Shown: positions 24,195-38,776, numbered from the stretch's first letter. The stretch: 64,000 bases of DNA from Lethocerus indicus (GCA_019843655.1 JACDQD010000011.1:4444604-4508603); one strand, 5' to 3'. Notes: generated from the sequence alone by a model not told the origin. Numbers and translations are program-made.

Positions 24195-25379
24195 AATCGT
24201 TTTTTATTTTTTTTAATGCAACTATTTATTTGAAAAGTCGCATAAAGACTTACGTGCGTATGTTTTACGTTCACCGCCAATTGGAAAGGACCGATCGTCG
24301 TTCACACGTAGCGTCGATATTCCCTCCTCGACCTTGATCCAATTACCGGGATGTTAAGTTTTGAGAGCTCCGCCCGAATGCCTGCGGTCTTTTTCGCCCG
24401 GGTATTAGATTTTTCCCAGCCTTTTTCTATTGTATAAAATTATGTTTCTAAATATAGGTCATGCGAACAGGGGCCCGGTATTCCTTTTTATAATGAACTT
24501 TTTCCTTATTGACTGGATTGGATTCAGTGTCTCAACGTAGGATATTTTATTGTTGAATTCAGTAATTAATATAATAGAAAAACAAAATAATAAGACGTGA
24601 TTAAGTGAAGTGATAAAAATAAGATAAGAAATAGTGTCAGTTGAATATAAAAATTCTATATAGTACCCCTTTGAGGGTATAAATATGGATGGATTTTCAG
24701 TACCACTGTTACAGTAGCTCTTTATCCTCCCCATACTTCTGGCATTAGCCCTTAATTTGTCCCCATAACTCAAAAGGTAATTATAATGATCACATTTCTT
24801 AATATGACCTATGACCGTGGTCATTATGTTCACCAGAGCCCTACCCGTTTGACAAGAACATTTGTACGTTTTCGAAGTAGGTATATTTCAAAGGATTTCT
24901 CGCGGAGAGACTTACTTCGATCAACGGGTGATTGACAGGCAATAAATATTTCTTACATGCTAAGCGTCTGATGTAAGCGACTTAAAGGACGATGAACACG
25001 GGTAGACGCTCTACCGTGTTATGAGTTATAGGAGGGAAATAACGACAGTTGCTGTTGGAATACTCTTGTTGAAATGCCTATATGTGGCTCCTTTCATCGC
25101 CACCATCAATATTGTGCCACGCACTTGAACATTTGGCGATATTAATTTCAATATTTATAGTTCAATATTACCAACTCTCTTCTTACGTTTAGAATTAGGG
25201 CTATATTTATGTCTAGAATTGTTTTAAGATTGTTTTCCTCCACCTTATGTTAATTAATTTTCGTCTTCCCAGCATCGTCAGTACAATTCTGTTAATGCTG
25301 CAGCCAGGTGTGTGGTTGCGTCACTCTTATACAATAAATAGTTCTGACAGGATTTTCAAATTGCAAGTATCCTCTGCAT

Positions 25380-25560
25380 CGTGGGTTCATTGTTACTGTC
25401 TCCCCTCGGATCTTAGTAAGGGATACTTTTCCTCGATTCCCAAAGCGCCTCTTTGAGGAGGCGTTCGCGTTACCTCATAGAGGGTAAACCTTAAGCAACT
25501 TGTCTGGAGATAGTTGATCGCTTGGGGAAAAACCCTTCCTTTGAATTTTCCGAGCATTGA
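25380..25560 (+). repeat. Dispersed repeat family A, copy 2
   Basis: Matches copy 1 by eye: CATCGTGGGTTCATTGTTACTGT, GGATCTTAGTAAGGGATAC, TTTTCCTCGATTCCCAAAGCG, CTTGTCTGGAGA and TTGGGGAAAAACCCTTCC, followed by GAATTTTCC, all in the same order. Confidence 0.55.
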
Positions 25561-25927
25561 AAAATGTTAAGCAGGTGCTCTACCACGCAGCTGGCGATTC
25601 CTGGACGCGGAACATCGTGGACTTTTAACAGTTTTCCTAAATCGCATTTGTACGTCACTGCTGAATTTTCAAAAGCGCCATCAACGCTGCTTATCGAATA
25701 TACGCCTTCTCCTATTTGCGCGCCCTCTGCATTCGGTCGGGGACCGCGTCCGGCAATGGCGGCCCACAAAATGAAGTCCCCGCTGATGCAAGAGTCCACT
25801 CTCGGGGGCTGCATTGTCCCTTTCCATTCTCGATTCTCTCGTTTTTCTGTATGATTTAACCGGTTGACCCAGTTGGGCCGCCTATTATGCTCTCGATACC
25901 CGAGCCGGCCACCGAGCGAGCGAAAGA

Positions 25928-25930
<3 letters not shown>

Positions 25931-25965
<35 letters not shown>
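25931..25965. repeat. (GA)n microsatellite
   Basis: About 17 GA units within a GC-rich island. Confidence 0.95.
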
Positions 25966-25970
<5 letters not shown>

Positions 25971-27114
25971 CTCGCCGACTGGCCCGCCCTCGCCCGTAAT
26001 TTTAATACCATTCTCATTCCCCGATTCTAATTGCTCTGCCTCAATAGTCAAACAGGCACCACCCGCTCCTTCTTATTCGGGCTCTCCGATTCTCCTTTTC
26101 CGATCGACCCCATACAAATCGACGCCTTTGCAGTCGCGTCGCCGCTAGGCCATTCTTCTAATTCTTGACGGTGTAACAATTTCGATTGCAACTCATGCTG
26201 AATAATGAAGAATCGTTTTAATAGTTCAGGGTCGTTCGTGATAGTTCTTATTATTCACGGAATGCAAGAAATGTAGACAATCTCTTTAGAAAATCATAAT
26301 CGTGAAGTCGACAATTGACGATAATAAACGGAATATTAAACGATATCGATAAGCTGAATTTCGAGTATTTCACCCTTTATACCAGGTGTGTTTTTTATTT
26401 CTGTCGCCAGCCATTTTGTGTTGCAACTGCTGGCAACAAAAAATATATCTACTTCAGGCACAAAAAGCATTGAAAATTGTCTGGAAAAATTTCATACTTT
26501 GTGTGTTTACGAGTGGCTGAATAAAAATTGTTAGATTGCAAAAATTAATTATTGAAGTCAGCGTGGGCAACCGTGAAAATTCATCGCAACAAAATAGATT
26601 CGAAAGTAATTTACCGCTCCAATTGCTATGCCCGTTATTTGTATGTATTCCAATTACAGCTTATATAATTAATAAACTGGGCCGTATTAATAGGAGCAGC
26701 TTGCCAAAGAGCGCATAAAAGCTCGGGAACAGCAATGTCAGTTAAATGTATTAAGCTAATGGTTAGTGGAAGGTATAAAACGAATGGACAAAACGAAGGA
26801 ATCAATCGAGATCTGTTCAATGTTAATTCATCCAGAATTAAACTTGTAAAAGAAAGAACGAAAATATTTTGTTGAGCTTTCCTTTTTTTGTTGTCCACCT
26901 TAGTTCTTGACTTAATTTTCCAGTAATAGTTTTATACTTTGTCGAATGTCCAATTATATTATCAATGATGGCTTGATACAGAAAGAGGTCTTTAAATAGG
27001 CCGATGATCGAAACTTGATCCCTGGAAAATTCTTCCGCCTGTATGGTAAAATGTATTACAAGTCGGAACAGAATTATAAATAATTCAAAACACCTGTCTT
27101 GGAGCCCGGGAGTG

Positions 27115-27425
27115 TTTGGGATGTGCTGATTTGATCCTGGGCTTTGGACCTGTTTCGGCTTACTCGTCAGCCCACATGCTTAAGTACCTAACAATTATCC
27201 TGGCGGTATTTTTCTTTTTAGTTTCTTGTGGCACTTACAGCGTGGCGTCTGGTTCTTCAACCTTAAATTCTGAATTAATTTGCCCCTCCTCGTCGTCTTG
27301 GGCCCGTTCTTGTTTTCCTCGCGCGAATCTTATCCTCGGTACAGAACAGAGGGAAAATCTTGATCCATTTGTTCGGAGATTATGGGTATTACGTGAGGGC
27401 TGTAGAATGCTCCCGTAATAGTATC
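27115..27425 (+). repeat. Dispersed repeat family A, copy 3 (diverged)
   Basis: Shares TGCTGATTTGATCCTGGGC, ACCTTAAATTCTGAATTAATTT, GTTTTCCTCG and TTGTTCGGAGA with the other copies, in the same order. It is more diverged. Confidence 0.4.
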
Positions 27426-28775
27426 AGAGAGCGCATCTTCTGCCTGTGACTGGACAATGGCAAAAAGCCGAAACCGGCGAGTGGGGACAGATTTCTCACA
27501 AGAGTGATACTAGTCGCTGGGTATTACTGGACCCGCACAGAGGTTTGAGAAAAGTCCTGGAATATTTAACCGGAGGTTTTCGGTTGGGGAGTGTTGACGG
27601 AACCGAATCGGGCCGAAGGAGACACCCGGGGGAGACGGGCGGCTCCGATTACACAACCGGTCGACGTGTCAACTGTTTCGCAACACTCATGTGCCGTCAA
27701 TTAATCCACGGTATGGTGGCCGAGTCCTGTTTTATCGCCTCCCCTGCCCCCTGCCCCCTGCCCTCCTCCCAACCGACTATCGGGGATCGGGGTTCTTATC
27801 TCCGAAGCGCTCGGAATCCGCCCGCATTCCCCTTTAATCGCCGGCCCAACGAAAAGATTTATGCCTATCCCGGCCCGGGTTTGTCACCTGTCGATGAGTA
27901 TCCGGCGCATGAATGAAAAGTCCCGACTCGGATTATACCCACTTGCCGCAATAAGCGGGATTTACGACACGCGGTTATTTTATACTGAATTGAGTTTGTA
28001 ATCGTTGCCGACGTATACCGATACTGAATTTTCATATCTTTTTTTTACATCTCTCGTTTCCCCATAAATAATACGCGCTGGACGTAGAACATTGCGAAAT
28101 TGTACCCGAGCAGTCACTTCCGATCCGCTCGACTCAATTTACTTCGGGTAAACTTACCGATTAGGATGCTATAGATAATATTCTCAATAGGGGAGACGAA
28201 GTTCCGGTTATATACCGGAAATCTGATTAGTAACAGTGCAGACATGATCTCCATCTGCCCTTCCTTGTGCGATTGAGGAAGAAAGTGGTAAGAGAGTGAT
28301 ATATCCTCTCGCAATTCTTGCAGTAACTGTAAATCGAGTGACTTCAACGGAGGTCTTCATCTGGTTCTTCCATCAGAGTATATTAGCTTGAATAGTTTCA
28401 TCATTCAATATACAATATTATTAATTTTTTCTATGCCATTCTTAAATCTTTGCCTTTACTCATTATTAGGATAGTTTCTTGGAAAATGCATTTTATCAGA
28501 ACTACTTTCGACAAGCGCAATGTCCATATGAGATTATGAAATGCCATTCTAGGCATAATATTTTTGTTGGAAATATACCTTCCACTGTGGACACGAGGAA
28601 TAAATTTACACCAATTCAAATATTTATTTTTTTTGGCTGGAAAGCCTTATATGTTGTGATTATCAAGTGCATATAGAGCGGTATACAAAAAAATATTTAG
28701 AATAATTCTGAATTTTTGTGTGTCTACATTAATTTATATTGCCATCAATTCAAATTGTACACCAATATATTTCAG

Positions 28776-28841
28776 GTCCCCGTGACCGAAACGACATACG
28801 AAATACATTTCGCAATACATTATTCGGACAATATCCCAATT
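28776..28841 (+). CDS. Weak candidate exon (66 bp)
   Basis: Bounded by ATATATTTCAG and GTAAGG, 66 bp, phase 0 at both ends, would encode VPVTETTYEIHFAIHYSDN then IPI. The acceptor has a poor pyrimidine tract and there is no family match. Listed because phase and strand agree with the candidate at 38777-38824. Confidence 0.14.
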
Positions 28842-31800
28842 GTAAGGCCTACTTTTCTTTTTTCATTTTATTTTCCTGTTTTTTTTTCTTTTGAAAGATC
28901 GAGTCAATCCGGTCGCAATTAAGCAATCGTCGGCTTTATTTGCCTGCCGTTGGGTTTTTCGAGTTAACGGCTCGCCGTTAGCAGTGACGCCCACGCTTAT
29001 TGGCCAATTGCCATTACAATGCGGGCCCGGGGCCGGCTTCGGGCCGTACGGAATTTTGGACATATCGTATTCAAACAGTCTGTATTTTGCAAGTCTTTTG
29101 TAAGGCCGGTAACCCAGTTTAAATGAATACAAAATGGGTTAGCGCTTATTTGTCTTCAGGTGTTCATATTTGTCGAAACTTTCGGGGAGTGGCGCGATGA
29201 CAAACATTTAAAATTGTGCAGTCCACCTGCGGGACTTGCAGTCCAAATGGACTTTTGAAAGTTAGGTTATTTAAATTAATCGTGTTCTTTAGTTGAAATA
29301 CTAAGGTTAATTCTATCAAGTGGGTAAGATTTACGACCATATATCTATTAAATCCACGGTGAAGTTCAGAGTCTTGAAGTTAATAAAACATTGGTCAATA
29401 TCACCGGCGAAATGTTTGTTTCTCTAAGCCAGTTGTAAATTTTTTTGTATATGAGGTCGATTCTACTAAACCATAAATTAGGTCCTTGAATTTTTCTATT
29501 TCCAAACTTAACTGTATCAAAATTATTTCGAAGGTCGAATTAAATGTTGATGGTATTTGTAAATATTTATATTTAGCGGTTATGACCTAAATATTTAGGA
29601 TGCGCTATGTGATGGCTATGATTTACGCGGTAACATTGATATCGGTGACTGGAAAATATTTAGAATTCTTACTCGAATCACTTAAATCGGCTATAATAAT
29701 GTAGCCTGATTCGAAAAGCGGAAACACGGAAGCAACGAAGCTATAAGTACATAGGCGAAGTCCAACTTTGCCTTAGCCGCAATAGTGACCGGCGCCCATA
29801 TCAATTTCTTTCCTATAACTTTCTGTCAGTTCCCTTCTCCCCATATCCCCCCATAGTAGGTTGTTGTCTCGGCCGAGTCCAGATAAATCCAGCTCGCGAA
29901 TTCCCTGCCGGTAAAAATTATCGGCGGATCTCTCCCATTGCGGGCTTTGGTAGGCGCGGCCTCGGCACGGCGCAATTAATAACATGTGCGTCGTCGTCTA
30001 ATAATAACCGTGGATATACGATGTAAACTCGATTAGGCCAATTCGATCCGGGGGCGCTTTAGGGGTCTCTCTCGATGCCTTTGGACCGATTAGAATCCCA
30101 CCCGAGCCCGCACCGGTTGGGCAACGGATAATGAACCTAACCCCGATTCCTGAGGCTGTGTGATAACTTTTTTATTTTTTTTCATTCGGCGATAATGCGG
30201 ACTTACGACCGCGCTAAGTTCAATAAGTTGGGAAAACCGGGCGCTGGTCGCATAAATCGGGGCCGGCTCTAGCTGCCCACGACTCGCCGGGATTCATTGC
30301 TTCGAGATTTAATTTGGTTCGCCGCCTTCAGGGCCAATTCACTCTGTATTTTTAATGCCGGACATTCATTCGGTGATTTATTCCACCGTCTATAAACTTG
30401 AAACGCCCCAAATAAGTAGTGTTCTAACTAGTGCAGTGTCCAAACGTGCTTTCTGTTCTATCGAATTATGTCAAACCAAATTCAGTCCCCCTTCGCCAAT
30501 TTCTGTTTCTCACCCAAACGTTCCAAAAGGAATTATAATTTCGATAACCTGAATCTGACTGAAAGCCTTTTGAGTGCTGACCAAACTAGTAAATATTAGA
30601 AAATAGTATGAATGATAGTATAATAGTATGATCTAATAGATAAAATAGTAAATAATAGTGAGTGAGCGCAAAGTGACGCTTAAATATAAATAAATAGGTT
30701 TGAATCTAGATTATAACTTCAGTTTATTATATAATGCGATTATGACCATTACTAAAACACTGTTGTGTCATTTTTTCAAGCCCGGCAGCCGTTGTACGTG
30801 TTAATTCAAATGTTCTATCACTGAATCTTTGCGTGGGCGCTTCACATTTGCGTCGTCTCGAGTATAAATACTTCGTACGATAAGGCCGCTTACATATAAT
30901 CAAATCAAACATTCAATTATTTTTCCAATATTTTATACTTTATTATTAGTCGATGAAGCGATTACGCTATAATCATATCATGTTCATTTTATGCGTTTTA
31001 TTTGATTTGATTGGATCCGGGTAATTAGAGGATTAAATAAAAGCATTCAAAATCCGTAAATTTCAATGATAAACAGAATTTTCAGGTCGAGAAAAGTATT
31101 AATTACTATAATATAATCTAGAAAATTTCTCGGGTATTGTTCGGTCGCTGTACTCCATTCTTTGACTTGTGAGAATGTAATTGTGTCATTGAAGGCTGAC
31201 AAGGAAGTTTCTTCGGAACTCGACAAGTCTACGTGATTGTATTAATAATACCAACAATACCGTTGAACCTTAGGACAGTATGACTGCCAAATAGACTGAG
31301 ATTCAGTGTGGAACACACTTGAACTTAGACTACACTTGGACAGAAGGCTCACACTCCCGGACAACAGACCACAACTTGTGAACTAATTAATAATTTACAA
31401 CTGTATTTTGAATCCGAATCGCGCCTAAAGAATCTAGTTGTGGGGATCCCGGGTGAGAAGGAGCTAGTAATAAATTATTTTGTCAAAATTTCACCGCTTA
31501 CATACAATGAACGCTCGACCTTTACCTCTTATATCGGCCAACGGTTATTTTTCAGCGGCCACTGCCGAACCGAAACACTGCTGCCTGCCGGTCGGGCCGC
31601 CCCCCCAACGATCGGATAGGATATTAGATAATAAAGGTTTCCCGACGATTTATTTTCGCCGGGCGTGTAAAAAGAAATTTCACTTTGCCGGCGCGTTTCA
31701 GCTTGGGGGCCCCCATAATTAGGGAGGCCGGTGCGGTCGGCGGCCGGGCCTGCTCGCTCCCTGTCGCCCGCCCTAACCGCACATCTGGTAATCTCCGTTA

Positions 31801-32320
31801 TGTCACACGTACACACACACGCACGCGCCCGCTAAATTAAATCTCTACCGGTTTTGGCCATCTATACAGGACTCCACGGCCAGTGCTGTATAAAAATAAT
31901 TAAATATTTTTACTATTACCCTCGTTACCAGACCGAATGAATCGTCGCTTTTCGAATTAATCGAGAGTCCTGGGGGTTGAATTGCGCGGAGAAATCATTT
32001 TGCGCAACCCCAATATTTACGGGAGTCTAAAATATAAATCAGAATATCCGTCCAATTTAATTAACCCCAAGTGATATAATTTGATATGTCTGACAGATGA
32101 AAAACCGCAATAAATTAATTTAACCGTAGTTTTCTCTTTAAAAAATGTCGTTTTTTTCTTTAAAAATATTGCCAGTGTTTGGAGAGTTAAGAAGGGCTTT
32201 TAACATTCTCAAGTGCTAGTGTGTATAGCAGTTCGGTCATGTTAGTAATTTTATTATAACTATTAATTATTACGACTATGGAATATGGATGTATTATTAT
32301 TATTTATGTATCGACGTCAC

Positions 32321-32554
32321 TGTCACTGATTGGCTTCCGGTAAGATCGTGTGGTGGCAGGGGTTGACCCCCGCCGTTCTGGGATTATTCCTGTGTTTGGA
32401 AACCACCTTAAGTGTGCTCCATTGGAAGGGTTTTTGCCCTTTCCTACTGGGGCGCTCTCGGGTGTTGTCTGCTTCCCCACTTATGTGGTTTCCAAATGAA
32501 AATTCCCTGAACGTCATGGCTTCACGCAATCTTACCGGAAGCCAGCGAGTGACA
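32321..32554. mobile_element. 234 bp fold-back element (MITE-like)
   Basis: The ends are inverted repeats. Each reads inward TGTCACT, a short variable spacer, then TGGCTTCCGGTAAGAT. Inside is a second nested inverted repeat, TTTGGAAACCAC near 32396 and its mirror near 32490. The whole segment can therefore fold into one long imperfect hairpin. It has no coding capacity for a transposase and no clear target-site duplication. It is most likely a non-autonomous DNA transposon of the fold-back type; the superfamily is not assigned. Confidence 0.65.
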
Positions 32555-35500
32555 ATTTTTTAAATTGTTTAATGGTGTGTATACTTGATTCAATATACAC
32601 CCTAAATTCTGCACAGTAATCATATTAGCAGAAACACTTGCAAACTATCATTTGTGCTTATTGAATCAAACACCTAGAGCCACATTTTTTCCATGTTTTT
32701 TTTAATTGGCCTATTCAACAATCGGATATATCCGGCAGCGGGATAATTAACCGGCAGCTGCCTTTTAATTCGGCACGGCCTCAGCGGTCCTTTACGGTCC
32801 ATTTAACGCAACAATTTAAAGCCAATAAATCATAACGACGTTTTTTTATAATCTTTACACGGACGCCGAACGATTGTGCAATCTTCGATAGTGGAGGGAG
32901 TTCGGCAATGAATTGACCACTTAATCGAGCATATGGAACGGAACGCATTGAAGGCTGCCCGTGAGGCAATACAAGAGACAACCACCGAGTTAACCTTTTC
33001 CTTATGGTTTACGGTCAAACGCCTATTGCCGTTTGTCATTATAGGTTCTACAATATTGTCCGACATGGGGGTTTAGTCACTCTTAACGTCAGCCGGATTA
33101 TTTTCCATTAGTTAATAGTGTTGCTGAAATATAACTATAATTAACTGGCCCACTATCGAAACAAATAGGCACATTATTTATTGCTTAGTGGAATATTTAT
33201 GCGTATTTTAGTTTATTATCATTCATTTATCTTATAGTTCCCATTTTTTAATTTGCCTCTTTGATCTTAAAATCGTAAGAAATTTGTTAGTCCCACACTC
33301 ATATCTGTTTTGACACCAAATTTATACTCTAACATTCCTTTAGCGTTATGTAATTATTTCTGAATCGGAAACAATTTCAATATGATACTAGTACTATATC
33401 AACTGAGTTGCTACTGGAAATATATTGTTTAAATGTTCCCAATCATTCAATCATATAGGGATATAGAATTCATAATCAGATTGAATCCGAAATTACGGTA
33501 CTTGTTTTTCTCTCATCCTGCTGTAGATTCCTACCACATTATTACAATTCAGGTAATAAATCAGGAATGTCTGAATGTTGACATGACAACTGCTCCAACA
33601 CCACATCGAAAAAATTTACATAACATCTCGACTTTGTTCTTACTAAAAAGAAATCTAGTTATAACCGTGCGCTGACAGAATGTTGCGTGTATTTTCGACG
33701 TGTGCATAAGATTGACCAATATTTCGGTAGAATATGTAAATCGAAGTGTCATTTTATTCATCGAGAGATTATAACCCGAGCCCCCTACTAGGTCCCGAAA
33801 ATGAGGACCGGTAATTTGACTTTCTCCTTCGCGAGCGTTTAGCTGGCTCTATTACCACCGACTGCTCTATCGCTATTTCGGGAGAACATTCAAACTGTGG
33901 TTTTCATCTGCTCGCCCAGGCCATTGCCAAATCGTCGGCCGCCTCGATTCTATGATCTATCGGAGAAACTAGACTTTCTCGACTACTGATGGCGGTCAAT
34001 GACGGAAATGACTCTAATTGAGGTTCTAACAAGACAACTAACTATGACCGGCGCTATGATATAACTACTCCACAAGCCAATTTGTTTTTCGTGCTATTGC
34101 TATACTCTGTTTTTATTGTGATGTGAGCTGAATGTTTGAACAAATCATGCGTTTATATAAATGTAATGAAATATAATAAAAGGTCATTTTATTAAACTAT
34201 TATTATTTAATATATTCAATACAAAAGAAATGTAGTGAGGTACATGTCGACCACAGGTGTAGCATCCTGCAGTAATGTCACTGTACGGTGACTGAAATAA
34301 TGATATATAAGGAAGCATTTTGACTAAATGGGCCATACAGTAGTCAGAATTATTCCTGCCAATTAATAATGGGCATTAAAGTGTATTGTTGAACAGTATT
34401 GCAAAACGACGATTTATTTTCAACTAATGTGCATAATAGAAGTTGGTTGTTCTAGTACGACCCTTGGTAATAAGAATAATTGACCGGTCAATAAGCCAGA
34501 GATAAAAACAGAATAAAGCCTTAAAAAGTTGTCTTATTTTCTATTTATGGTATTGTGGAATTCCAATTGAGAAACATTTCATTTATCGGACAAGAAATAT
34601 TGCCGTCGGTTGAATTCATAACAATTTAACCGCAACAACGTTTCAAGTAAATAGCCGGAATGATTTCGCAAATCGAGAGGTCTTTAAAATGGTCACCATT
34701 TTCGTCCAGATGGTCGGGGCAGATAGGAGGCTTATTTCATACAGAGACAGAAGGAGCAATGCACCCTCCTCGGCTCCGCCTCATTCCGAATGAATTCGTA
34801 GTGCACGAACCGCATTTACGCGAGATGGCTGGATAAGGTGGTTGCCCGTGTTTGTTGTGTACGGGTCACGTTTGGCTGAATTAAATAACAAGAACCCCAC
34901 GGCGGGGGATGGTGGGGGCGGAGGGGTTTTTACTATAGGTTATCTGGGCGGTGTCCCGTCACTTGTGTTTGTGTGTCTCTATCGCAATTTTACGAAGTTA
35001 CAAACACAGTTATTGCACAAGGACGGTCGCAGTACTTTTCTCTTAACATCCGAAATCGCAACATAATTCGACGCCTGACTGTGATCGTATGTCTAGTAAT
35101 ACAAGTAGTAGTTGTATATACGTCCACCTTGAGTATCCGGGGAGCATCATCCCTCATAATGTTAAGGTAAAATAGTGTAACGAAATTGTGGCCTATACGG
35201 GGATACGGAAAAGTGTAAACTGGCTCATGTACGGTAATAAACCATTTTTCTAAAACTTTTCTACTTTTCTGACCGCCGGACACGAACCAATTAACTGCAC
35301 AGACTGGAGCTGCAAGACAAATGGTAGTTCTCCCGCGGTAAAAACTGGAGCCAGACATTACGAGACTACATGTAGGATGTGTTTTTTCCGACCCGGTGTA
35401 CAACGAAGTTTTTCCCTCCTGTCTCCTAACTAACGAATTTAGTAGCGGAGCCGCGTTAATGGTCACACGTGGCGTGGTAGGAACAAGATGTTTTCATTTA

Positions 35501-36069
35501 GAAGGATATTCGGGTATTAGAATTTAATTATCTAGACAAACTAGAATCTGTAGACAATTTTACACAACATACACGATAAATAAACTGTATTCCAAACCCA
35601 CGCTGACCAGAAAGCAGAGATTACAAAAAATAATAGCAGATAGTAGATAGTATTAATTAAAGTCTCAGGCTTGAGAGATTTGTCGAGTCTTCCTTGCATT
35701 CAAGATTTTTATTCATGTCCCTGATTTTCCAACCCCTGACAATAGAACTTACAAATTGCTTTTCGAAAGGGGTCTGAAGAAGCCAATGGGCCTCTCCTCC
35801 ATTATTGTCTACTCGCTAGACAATACGGTGCTACTCGAACGTCAATACCGCTTATTGTAATTTACAGTCGTGACGATAAAGCAGTGAAGGAAAAATACTT
35901 TTGAAAAAGGAAGCAATCAAATTACTTGGGAGGGAGCCCTATCCTTTCTCAACTCCCGGCAGCGCGGGGGAATGTAACAACGTGTTAAAACCGGTTGAGG
36001 GCTTTCAGGCAAAGTGGCGCTTTGCGGCGGGTGTGACATGTGGAATTGAGCGTTATCTAACCGGTGGTG

Positions 36070-36167
36070 GATGAGGAGGAGGAGGAGGTGGTGGAGGTGG
36101 CAGGGGGTAGGGGGCGCCGGCCCCTGGCTCTCGTTAATTCGCCGCCGCCGCCGCCGCCGCCGCCGAA
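36070..36167. repeat. GGA and GCC trinucleotide repeats
   Basis: A GGA/GGT run (about 36070-36105) and a perfect (GCC)n run (36142-36166) in the same GC-rich island. The TATATAC just after it could be a TATA motif, but no gene follows. Confidence 0.85.
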
Positions 36168-37934
36168 TATATACGCTGGGGAGCGGATTTATGTCCTGTT
36201 CGGCCCTATATCTATCCGGCTTCGAGCCTACCTGTTCTCGAGAGAGCCCGCGCCCGCGCCCGGCTCAATCGACCGTAAATGCCAGCCTGGACGTTGCCCC
36301 AAAAACACTTTCGATTCCGACAGCCGGGGGATCGAAATTGCGGCGGCCGCGATTTAAATTTTCCTTTCGATAAATAAATTCAACGTTTCGGATTATTGTG
36401 CAACATTTCTTATTGAGGGTAACATAGGCATACCGGCTTTGTATCCTGGATGTTTGTTTTAGTTTTACCATAATATTCATACTTCATTAACGGCAGGAGT
36501 ATTTTCAGAGCTTCTGATCTTGCACTTTCGTTATTAGACGGAACTTGTTTTGGTCACATTTGCTTATATCCTTACATAAATTATTGCTTTAAGGCAGGGA
36601 CAAATTATTACTTTATTATCAGCGATATTTTTTCTTTTTTCAAAGGTGCACAATAAAATAAATATTAAAATTTATTTTTAAATAGGTTGGGAACCCCTAT
36701 CTTAAATTATATCTTCTAGATTTATATTCCAGAAGCATTCTTGGCTCGCTAACCCATTGCTCGAATTATCTGCGATACTTCCGAGGACGCGTTGGAAATT
36801 GCCCTGAAAAATGACGACGGGAAGTCTCTAGTTTCCTCAATGCTTCGGTGATCGCTGCCGGAAAAATATCTCAGTAACAAACGATTCTTTCAGACCAGTG
36901 AAACTGCTCGCCTATATCGGAAGAGGAACTGTGTGTGATAGCCTCGGAGCTGCGTGAAAGCTGAGACGGCGTGACTTTTGCCGTTCACATCCTCATTTTT
37001 GTCGGTCGCCGGTCGTGAATAGGGCCGCCGGTGGCGACCGTGAATATCTCGCAATCGGAGAGGATTCCGCCGAAAATTATTGTTGTCCGCTCGTCCCGTA
37101 TCAACTCGCGGCTCGTGCGATATTCTTCCACCCGAAAGCGATATGTTACACTTTTTATTTTCCTTTGTGCGAAAAAGTGTTTCCCGAATCTCCGTTCTCT
37201 TGAAACCCAAACACGGTTCCGCATTTCTGTAGAGTCGAAAAGGAAATAGATTGTAAGCTTTCCATTCCCGACCTATCTTGGACGGAAATATGTTTAGAGA
37301 CATGACACAACAGATTGATGAATAATAAAATTTGTAGCCTTCGTAATTCCTTCGTTTACCATATTCCCCTGTAGTAACGAAGATGTTCGAAGGATTGAAA
37401 GATATGAGATAAGCGCTGAACAGGGGGTGGGAGGATCCGCGAATTTACGCCCCCGTCTGTTGGGCCCCGGTGACGGCTTTATAAAACACCTACGGGTTTG
37501 CGGTAAGACAATAGCGGGGCCCCTGTGATGGAGTGCCTTTAACGAACGGTCCCCACTCGGTTAGGATCGCATTACACGCGACGATACTATCTATCGGTGT
37601 GGGGGTCCCGCTCCTTGTCCCTCTGACGAATGCAGCCGCCTTCAAAATATAAATGAACCTGGCCGGGAAACAAAGCGACTTCGTATGAAATTCGAGGAAC
37701 AAGCGATGACAAATCTCGTAACCGTCGGTGTTATGAAACCCGCTTTAACGAGTAACGCGGCTAGTCGCTGCTAAACTACGAAATCTATTTTAAAGGCAAT
37801 ATTAAAAGCCACACTAACTTCTTCCTTTATATAACATAACCTTCCGAGTGCATTATCTACTTAATCGCTAGATAAAATATTCCAAAAATGACTATAAATA
37901 AACACTTTAAATGTACAATTTTTTTATCTTGTGT

Positions 37935-37998
37935 GGGTGGCGTTTGTGTCACCACAGAACTTTAACCTTAAAATTTGAACTAATTTTCTCTCAGGTAT
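37935..37998 (+). repeat. Dispersed repeat family A, fragment
   Basis: GGGTGGCGTTTGTGTCACCA followed by ACCTTAAAATTTGAACTAATTTT, the inner part of the family, here alone. Confidence 0.4.
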
Positions 37999-38776
37999 AA
38001 GTATTGGAGATTATGTTTTATTATGCCCACCGATTATTTTATCGTGTATATTTTGACAAGAATAGAAATACCTGAGTGTTACTTAGGTAAATGAGGTTTT
38101 AGTAATTTAAACAGGTACAAAGATGTTTTGGAGAATCAAAAAAATAGTTGATTAATGACGATTGGTAGATATTTAATAATTGCATCGATTTCAGTTTATC
38201 GATTAATCTGAACTCGAACCGGTCGGTAGCGATCTGTAAAATCGGGAATAGGACAGGACTTGGCAGATTCAACGGGTGCCGGAACCGATTATCCGTCGGG
38301 ATTGTCTTTCCGAGCTGAGCTTGAGGATTCCCCGGGGCGGGAGGAGTCCTTGGCGTTAAAAGAGAAAGCAAAGCGTACGGCACCTGCACACGCCTACGCC
38401 GGCCCAAAAACGGGAGGATAAGGCGTGATCGCCGCCCCATAAAATTTAGGCTGCGGGGGTGTAGTCGGACAAGTGGGCCACCCTGAGCCGATAAGCTCCC
38501 CCCGCCGATTGGCATCTGCGCCAGAATGGAGGCCGCTATTGAAGGACGGAATGTTTCGAAGGTGAAACAAGGACTGGTCCACGAGCCTCCAGGTGGGAAA
38601 ACCTTTGGACATGAATTCATATCGTGAAAATAATAATTATAAAGGTATATAGTGAGGAGTTATGAATGGCTTCGATCTAATGCTCGTCGTTTTATTCATA
38701 ATAAAGGCCTGTACATGTATGATGTATTTTCTGTTTTTTAAAATCGTATAATAATAGATTTTCTTTTCGTTTGCAG

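Larger units (their letters stand above)
18300..28700. other. Gene-poor stretch with repeats
   Basis: AT-rich, with microsatellites at 24150 and 25931, family A copies at 25380 and 27115, and GC-rich islands at about 25560-26150 and 27440-27930. Open frames in it (for example 21883-22236 plus and 24459-24833 minus) have no recognisable family and look like chance. Confidence 0.55.
28850..38760. other. Gene-poor stretch with CpG-rich islands
   Basis: Contains GC-rich islands near 28890-29110, 29770-30320, 31480-31830, 33770-33960, 35940-36350, 36920-37230 and 37420-37720, and the fold-back element at 32321-32554. No coding exon recognised. Confidence 0.55.

Noticed and set aside
27446..27916. 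156-codon open frame, plus strand
   Set aside because: Lies in a GC-rich island with few stops; no domain, no splice or promoter support, overlaps family B words.
38099..38620. 173-codon open frame, minus strand
   Set aside because: Pro/Arg-rich composition from a GC-rich island; no recognisable family.
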